From the NCBI GenBank assembly GCA_050084985.1, contig JBITNC010000001.1, positions 89,032,001 to 89,096,000 of the forward strand: a stretch of DNA of 64,000 nt. Reading direction: 5' to 3'. The DNA is from Nageia nagi. Its lineage: Eukaryota > Pinophyta. Below, in pieces: positions 58,643-64,000 of the stretch. The notes beneath the pieces were generated by a model, which saw only the letters and a list, made by a program, of their open reading frames with translations, had not been told where the DNA came from and did no database searches. Made by a program: the position numbers and the translations under genes. Within the stretch, counting starts at the first letter, position 1; every line of letters begins with the position of its first letter.

Positions 58643-60115
58643 TTATTTGTGATTCTTGGGTAGTGGCCATTCCTTGATAGGTTGAATGCTTTTGGGGTCA
58701 AGCTTGACACATTTGTGAGAAACAACATGGCCCAAATCAAAGTTATCAAAATCGGATTGTAATCGTTTGGCCGAAGGATTCAGATTAATCAAGAATCGGA
58801 TTGGAATCGACAAATAAGAAAAACCAAGGAATTTTCTCAATTTGACATTGAAACATATCATTTTTAGCTATCTCTCAAAATTGCATATCAAATAAGACAA
58901 CATTCCATATCAAATAACACATACACAAGTGAAAACATAATGTAAAATTGGAAATTGTAGAGTTTTCAGTTTTGTATTAAATATCAAATGTCCAAGGACC
59001 AAAATATATCAAAGATTTCCAATTTGACAAAACCAAATCTGAACCAAAACATTTATCTAGATTCTATATTGTCTTTGTTTTCCCTTTCTTTGTCTCTCTT
59101 TTGTTGTTCTAGCCGTGGTTCTTCTCCTACTTCTTCGGAATATGATGGACCTCTACTTGTGGTTGTGTTGGAATCTCAGTGAAATTTTTGTTTCCCTAGC
59201 TTCTCTTAGCTTGTTGTTGGAAGAAAATGTGAAAAATGAGTGAGATTTCATGTTTTTAACATCATTGCTGTCATGTGTCAAAAATCGCCTATTTTTCCAT
59301 CAAGAATTAGGATTAAATCGAGATTTTTCAAAAAATCGAAATTAGGATTCCATCCAAAAATGGCCAAATAAAAAAAAAAACAGAATTGGTTCCAAAAAAA
59401 TGTTTTACCCTCTGATCCTGATTTTGGCGATTAATTGTTGATTCTGCTAACATTGGCCCAAATACTCTACTTCTTTGATGCCAAATGCACATTTTGAATT
59501 TTGGCATATAGTTGCTCATCTTCTAGTTTTTGAAGTACATGATCAACATGGAGTATGGTAAGACCTATGTTGGTGAAAACGTATGCTCCATGTAATTCAT
59601 CTAATAAATCATCAATAAGAAATGTGAAACTTATTTTTGATGGTAATCTTGTTGAGCTCTCTATAATCCATGCACAATTTAAGTGATCCATTTTTCTTTC
59701 AAACTATAACTTTTGGTGAATAGTAGGGGTCGTTGCTTAGGCGAATGATTCCATTCTCTAATAATTCTTGAACTAACTATTCTAGCCTACTTTTTTGACC
59801 AAATAGATGCCTTTATGACTTGACGTTCAAAATTTTGTTTCTTGCTGCTAAGTTTATGGAATGCTTATGAGTTCTTCCTAAGAGTAATCTTTGTGGTGGC
59901 TGAAAGATTATGTCATGCTTGTAGATTACTTCTTGTAAGTGTTGGGATAGCTTTTTCTCTTTTTGTATCTCTTCATTGCAAAGAATTGTGTTACTACTTT
60001 TCATTGAGGTGTGAATTACCATTTGAGGTGGTGGTGCCTTTCTTCCCTTAGCTGAGGTTTTCTTACCTTCATTCTTCAATTTTAAATATATTTCTTTAAG
60101 ATTCATAAAAAGCAA
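58643..60115 (-). pseudogene. gypsy reverse transcriptase relic, split by an insertion
   Basis: 60115-59813 is the RT N-terminal region (LQEVIYKHDIIFQPPQRLLL). 59691-59467 holds DDLLDELHGAYVFTNIGL and the block KLEDEQLYAKIQN. Reading then stops at a 717-bp insertion and resumes at 58735 with LGHVVSHKCVKLDPKSIQPI and KEWPLPKNHK. The central catalytic block is lost in a jump within 59691-59467. Confidence 0.8.
58738..59454. mobile_element. 717-bp DNA transposon insertion in gypsy RT
   Basis: The 9-bp direct repeat GGCCCAAAT (58729-58737 and 59455-59463) flanks 717 bp foreign to the gypsy frame; on both sides the RT codons for EYLGH meet exactly at it. Ends are weakly inverted: CAAAGTTATCAAAATC at the left, AATGTTAGCAGAATC at the right in reverse complement. 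Nine bases is the Mutator-like TSD length. The interior encodes no transposase. Confidence 0.78.
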
Positions 60116-60160
60116 TCGTATGATTTATCCATAGGATACATATTAGAAGTGAGAGCATAA

Positions 60161-61370
60161 TCACCCATGTTTAGTTTGGCATTGTGGCACATACCTTTGC
60201 ATGACATGTTTTCTCTTTTTGCAATGGCAAAATTGAAGTTCTTGAATGAGCATACAAAGCACTTCAACCTTCTTGGCTAATGAACTGTTGATAAAATTAT
60301 GTGTGCAATCACTATCAACGAGAATTATTATTTTCTGATTTTTGATGTAACTACATATCGTGAGAGTGTGTATCAAGGAAATTCTGACCATTGTATGGAG
60401 GAAAATTGTTACTACTAACTCTTCCATTTTTCTTGCCTCTTCTTGTTTTTGATTTGACTTATCCGCTTTAATTATGCATAACATGGCACATTTGTGTCCC
60501 CTGGTGTTTTTCATCACATTTGAAACAAAGCCCTTTAGCTCTTCTTTCCTCAATTTTGATTCTTGAACTCTAAATGGTTTTCTTTTTCCCTACCTTAGTA
60601 CTTGTTGCAAAAGATTTTTTAAAGGGTGGTTGCTCTTTGGTTGCAAATTTCTTTTTTGCCATCTTCCACTTTGGTGAGTGCTTCTTCCCAATTTTAGGGT
60701 TCAATCAAACATATCCACTCCCTTCTAAATATTTTCCTTGAGCCCATGATGCAGATAAGAGTGTTACATATGTCGAGCACCAAAATTTTCTGCTGAACCT
60801 GTTTGTTTAATGATTAAACAACCGTACAATGTAGCCCTAGTATCAAACCTTTTTAGGATAAATTAGTGGAATCTTTTCCAATTGGTTGTATTTTCACAAT
60901 GCTTCAACTTCGTATGGATGGCTTGCCAAGCATTGTTTTATAAATATGTGATTTATAAGGGTGCTTGTCCTTGCAATGGAACATTCTAGAGTTCCATTAA
61001 TGCAAGCCAATCTGACAAAAAATTCTCTCATAGTTTCAGAATCAGATTGATCAAAAATGTCACACCTTCTATTGCCATCATGAGTTCTTCTTTCTTTGTA
61101 GTCTTCCCTTCTACTTGGTCAAGGAGATTTCTTAATCAATCTATTACCTTAACTATTGATCTCTCTGTTGGCATATTTATTGTTGGTACCATTGTTTTTA
61201 ATAATTTTACTACAAAGTGGCTCATCCTTTCTTCTTTGGGCATGTGGTTGTACCTTTTCAAATCTACGTTCTTTGTGATTTTTGCATTTAGCCAAATGTT
61301 TGGCACAAATCCCATTGGCTTCATTTATGGCTTGTTGATGTGAGCTGCTTGGAGTTTTTGGATGCATTTT
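60161..61370 (-). pseudogene. gypsy gag and protease relic
   Basis: The gag part (61370-60560) is only loosely readable (pieces such as NWKRFH and KQTGSAENFGARHM). The knuckle near 60500 is split by a frameshift: LCFKCDEKHQG in one frame, RGHKCAM in the next. Protease: IILVDSDCTHNFINSSLAKK (about 60330-60270), family DSG changed to DSD. It is dead. Confidence 0.72.
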
Positions 61371-61863
61371 AATTTATTTGACATCCGTTCCTCTCTTGAA
61401 ACTGCTCTATTGTTTAGTGATCTCACTCAATAGCACATTGGGAAGTCCTTTTCTTTCGTTAGGTATTGTGGATCTAAGCTCACCGAAGGTGTTCTTGAAG
61501 ATGCACTATATTGCGATTGCCTCAACATGACAAATCCAATGGCCTAGGTCTCTTTATGAGGTGATTATACATTATAGCTTCAAAAGGTGGTTCAAGTCTA
61601 CTTGAGGTGTCTCGGAGATGTATGTTTGTGTGATCCCCTTGACAATACAAACTAATGGGATAAATCTCTTGATGGGTAATTTGGGTTTCTATACTTTTTC
61701 TTTGGCCTACTACTAACCCAACAAGTCCAAAGCTAAGGGAAAAAAATTATAGAGAGTTGTAGGAAAATTTATTACCTAGAATTTAAGACCTAATGTTCGA
61801 CATGCTTATAACATGGTACTACTTCGAATTTGTTCTTCTTTACTCTAATCGGAGTCCAAGATT

Positions 61864-61876
61864 GGCTTTAATACCA
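61864..61876 (-). other. Primer-binding site of gypsy element
   Basis: Minus strand TGGTATTAAAGCC, 11 of 13 to the initiator-Met tRNA consensus. Confidence 0.65.
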
Positions 61877-61880
61877 GTTG

Positions 61881-63005
61881 TGATAGCTAAGATTGTATGC
61901 TAATAGAATATCCAAGTGGATTCCATGCTCATTCGTAGGGTTACAAGGGACACATCCTTGAGCCTTTTGGGGCTGTCCTTGACAAACTGGCATCTCGAAA
62001 CTAGGGGGACAAGAAGGGGGCACATCTACCTAGCAACCTTGATTGGGCTGCCCGATTGTGGCCATTTCAGGATGGCTAAACTAAATCGTGATTGTCTTCG
62101 GTTTGTCGGCAAAAAAGGACAACTTAAAAAAACATAAAAAAATGAAAATAAATTAATGCAGATAATTATTTAATGTTTTGAATGTTGTAATATTTAGTGT
62201 TTAGTGTTTATTATTTAATATTTTATTATTTAGTATTTATGTTTTAATTTAAGTTTCAGTCTTATAAGTTCAGATTTTCTATATTTTTAAATATTTTTTA
62301 TATTTTGACCCCCTCTACTGGTGTTGTCGTTCCTAAAAATGTCCTACCGTACTCCCATTGTCCCATCCCTAAAACACCACATAACCTTGCTCATTCACAA
62401 TAGCAGTACTTAATAGCGGCATACACAGTATAATTGAGCAATTAACAGTAGAACACCATGTCTATTTGTAAAATCCAGAATAATTGAATAATGGAAGTTT
62501 GTAGTGATTAGTGATGAAGAGACCCAAGAGCTTTTGCCGATTCAAACGTGTAAGTTCTCAAGTATTTGAAGATACCAATTTGGACAGCAAGCAGTTTAGG
62601 ACCATTTTGGCTAGGAATAAAGAGTCTTATGCATTAATTTTACACACAAACAAGTACATTATGTATAGAAATCACACACATAAATAAGAAGGTTTTTCTA
62701 TTGTTGATTCATAGTACATACAAAATGGGTGCATAAAGAAGCACACATTGTATCCCATTCAAAGCATGCTGATGCAAGATGTGATCTTCCACATTCACAC
62801 CATCTGATCTTTCTTGCATACACTCTCCATATTCTTTCGGTACAATATATTACTCTAAGAAAGGATTTTCAGCTCCAATTTGTGCAAGAGCTCTTCATCT
62901 TCACAAATTCATGACCGACTTTGCCATTTTTCTATCTTGGTGAGCATAAGAGTGTAGGTGAGAATGATCATATGGTGAGTATGGGAGACCACATCTTGCA
63001 TGAGC
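61881..63005 (-). repeat. Candidate 5' LTR of gypsy element and flank
   Basis: Starts next to the primer site (TGTGATAGC at about 61880). 62400-62650 aligns with 57190-57450. 61920-62380 has no counterpart on the other side and may be an insertion. The right boundary is not visible; 62660-63005 shows no gene. Confidence 0.45.
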
Positions 63006-63137
63006 ATGCTGTGAGTGGGACATAGTCTGTGATGTCCTTTGAATCAGCAATAGAAAAACCCCCATATTTATATGCTGTGAGTGGGACATAGTCTGTGATG
63101 TCCTTTGAATCAGCAATAGAAAAACCCCCATATTTAT
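63006..63137. repeat. 66-bp tandem duplication
   Basis: Units 63006-63071 and 63072-63137, beginning ATGCTGTGAGTGGGACATAG, are almost identical. The 103-codon minus-strand frame across it is a repeat artefact. Confidence 0.92.
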
Positions 63138-63319
63138 TTGTGTGATTTCTGTATGAAATATGTTTGTTTGTGTGAAATTAATGCATAAGAAGACTGTTTT
63201 TTTCCGAGCCAAAGCTTTCTTAAACTGCTAGAAACTTGCATATGCTATAACTTTTGTTATGCTCAGTAATTTTTCATGATTTTAGTAATTTTTGAATACC
63301 TTTTTCTGAATAGAATTTA

Positions 63320-63935
63320 GGGAAAATTACTAAAATACCCCTATAATTTACCATAATTACGAAAATACCCTTACTTTTTCAATAATTAAGAAAATACCCC
63401 TATCATCTTTTTAAAAATATTAAAATAAGAATTTTGATGAGGGTTCACTATCAATCAAAGGCATCAATTACTCTTCTTCATCCCTTCAATATGGGATTGC
63501 ATGAGTCGTTCATAACAGATTCAAGTCTGACGATGAAGTGCATATAATCGATATCCCTAATGGTGATTTTGTTTCAAAGCTTCCTATACAGTATTAGAAT
63601 ACGACAATCGTTATAGATTTGGAGCCTGAGGAATCTGAGGATCCACTAGGTGGTGAGAATCTTGGGGAAAATTTATCCATTTATTTAAATTTATAGCTAG
63701 TTTTATCAAGATCACGTTACGAAGCTGAAGCAGAGGCACTAAAGGGGGTGAAGAACAGGCGTTGAAGGGGTTGAAGAAGAAGAGTAACTAATGCCTTGAA
63801 TCAAACATGAACCCTTGCCGAAATTCTTATTTTAATATTTTTAAAAAGGTGGCAGGGGTATTTTTGTAATTATTGAAACAGTAAGGGTATTTTAGTAATT
63901 ATGGTAAATTATAGGGGTATTTTGGCAATTTTCCC
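63320..63935. mobile_element. Mutator-like MITE with long terminal inverted repeats
   Basis: 616 bp flanked by the exact 9-bp TSD TAGAATTTA (63311-63319 and 63936-63944). Inverted repeats of about 160 bp (63320 to about 63485 and about 63770 to 63935) begin GGGAAAATTACTAAAATACC and, on the other strand, GGGAAAATTGCCAAAATACC. A central 280 bp has no transposase. Long TIRs with a 9-bp TSD define Mutator-like elements; this one must be moved by an enzyme encoded elsewhere. Confidence 0.93.
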
Positions 63936-64000
63936 TAGAATTTACCCTTAGAGGTCCATCAAATTTTGGGCACTTTTCAAAAATGTTCCTATTTTGCCTA

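Larger units (their letters stand above)
57480..61880 (-). mobile_element. Decayed Ty3/gypsy element, minus strand
   Basis: Reading right to left: primer-binding site at 61864-61876 (minus strand TGGTATTAAAGCC), gag region, CCHC and protease (60553-60161), RT (60115-58643, interrupted), RNase H end (58294-58067) and integrase piece (57716-57480). The domain order PR-RT-RNaseH-IN is that of Ty3/gypsy. The chromodomain and integrase C-terminus are missing. Confidence 0.8.

Noticed and set aside
47694-64000. Missing C-terminal SDR exon
   Set aside because: Looked for the GEP and ITGQ...VDGG segments on the plus strand; no candidate with splice sites.

Overview
The window is nuclear DNA from a plant, AT-rich and dominated by transposable elements. 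The evidence is plant Ty1/copia and Ty3/gypsy elements primed by initiator-Met tRNA, hAT, Mutator-like and SINE insertions, and one host gene: a tropinone-reductase-like short-chain dehydrogenase/reductase (SDR). Its introns are about 16.6 kb, 5.5 kb and 0.15 kb, plus a fourth longer than 16 kb. TE-stuffed introns of this size suit a large-genome seed plant such as a gymnosperm, but nothing here fixes the species.

Layout. 1-880: copia RT/RNase H debris (+). 1132-6077: a copia element on the minus strand with a perfect 5-bp target-site duplication (TSD), missing gag and protease. 7263-23725: a composite of two related, decayed copia copies (+), an outer pair of LTRs enclosing a second copy at 13813-22334; the outer leader carries a short tRNA-like SINE. 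23726-24741: flank of the SDR gene. 24742-47693: four SDR exons (209 codons); the C-terminal exon was not found and probably lies beyond base 64000.

Intron 1 holds a 341-bp tandem duplication, a GC-richer patch, a young 9.2-kb copia element with Sirevirus features (1.9-kb LTRs, TSD TTTTC), a DUF4283 LINE-like relic and a 2.2-kb coding-free LTR element with TG...TA ends (TSD CCTAA). Intron 2 holds a diverged array of 320-380-bp units that may lie in an old LTR. The last intron holds a 53-bp minisatellite, a series of hairpin-forming inverted repeats, gypsy gag debris, a hAT (DUF659) transposase relic, a decayed minus-strand gypsy element split by a 717-bp insertion with a 9-bp TSD, a 66-bp tandem duplication, and a 616-bp Mutator-like MITE with about 160-bp inverted repeats and a perfect 9-bp TSD.

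Only the SDR gene looks functional as far as it is visible. All transposon proteins carry stops, frameshifts or lost catalytic residues. I found no tRNA, rRNA, CRISPR or operon-like system. The most unusual non-genic signals are the TCCGGA/TGACGTCA palindrome arrays in the Sirevirus-like LTRs, the two DNA-transposon insertions defined by exact 9-bp TSDs, the SINE, and the hairpin series near 50 kb.
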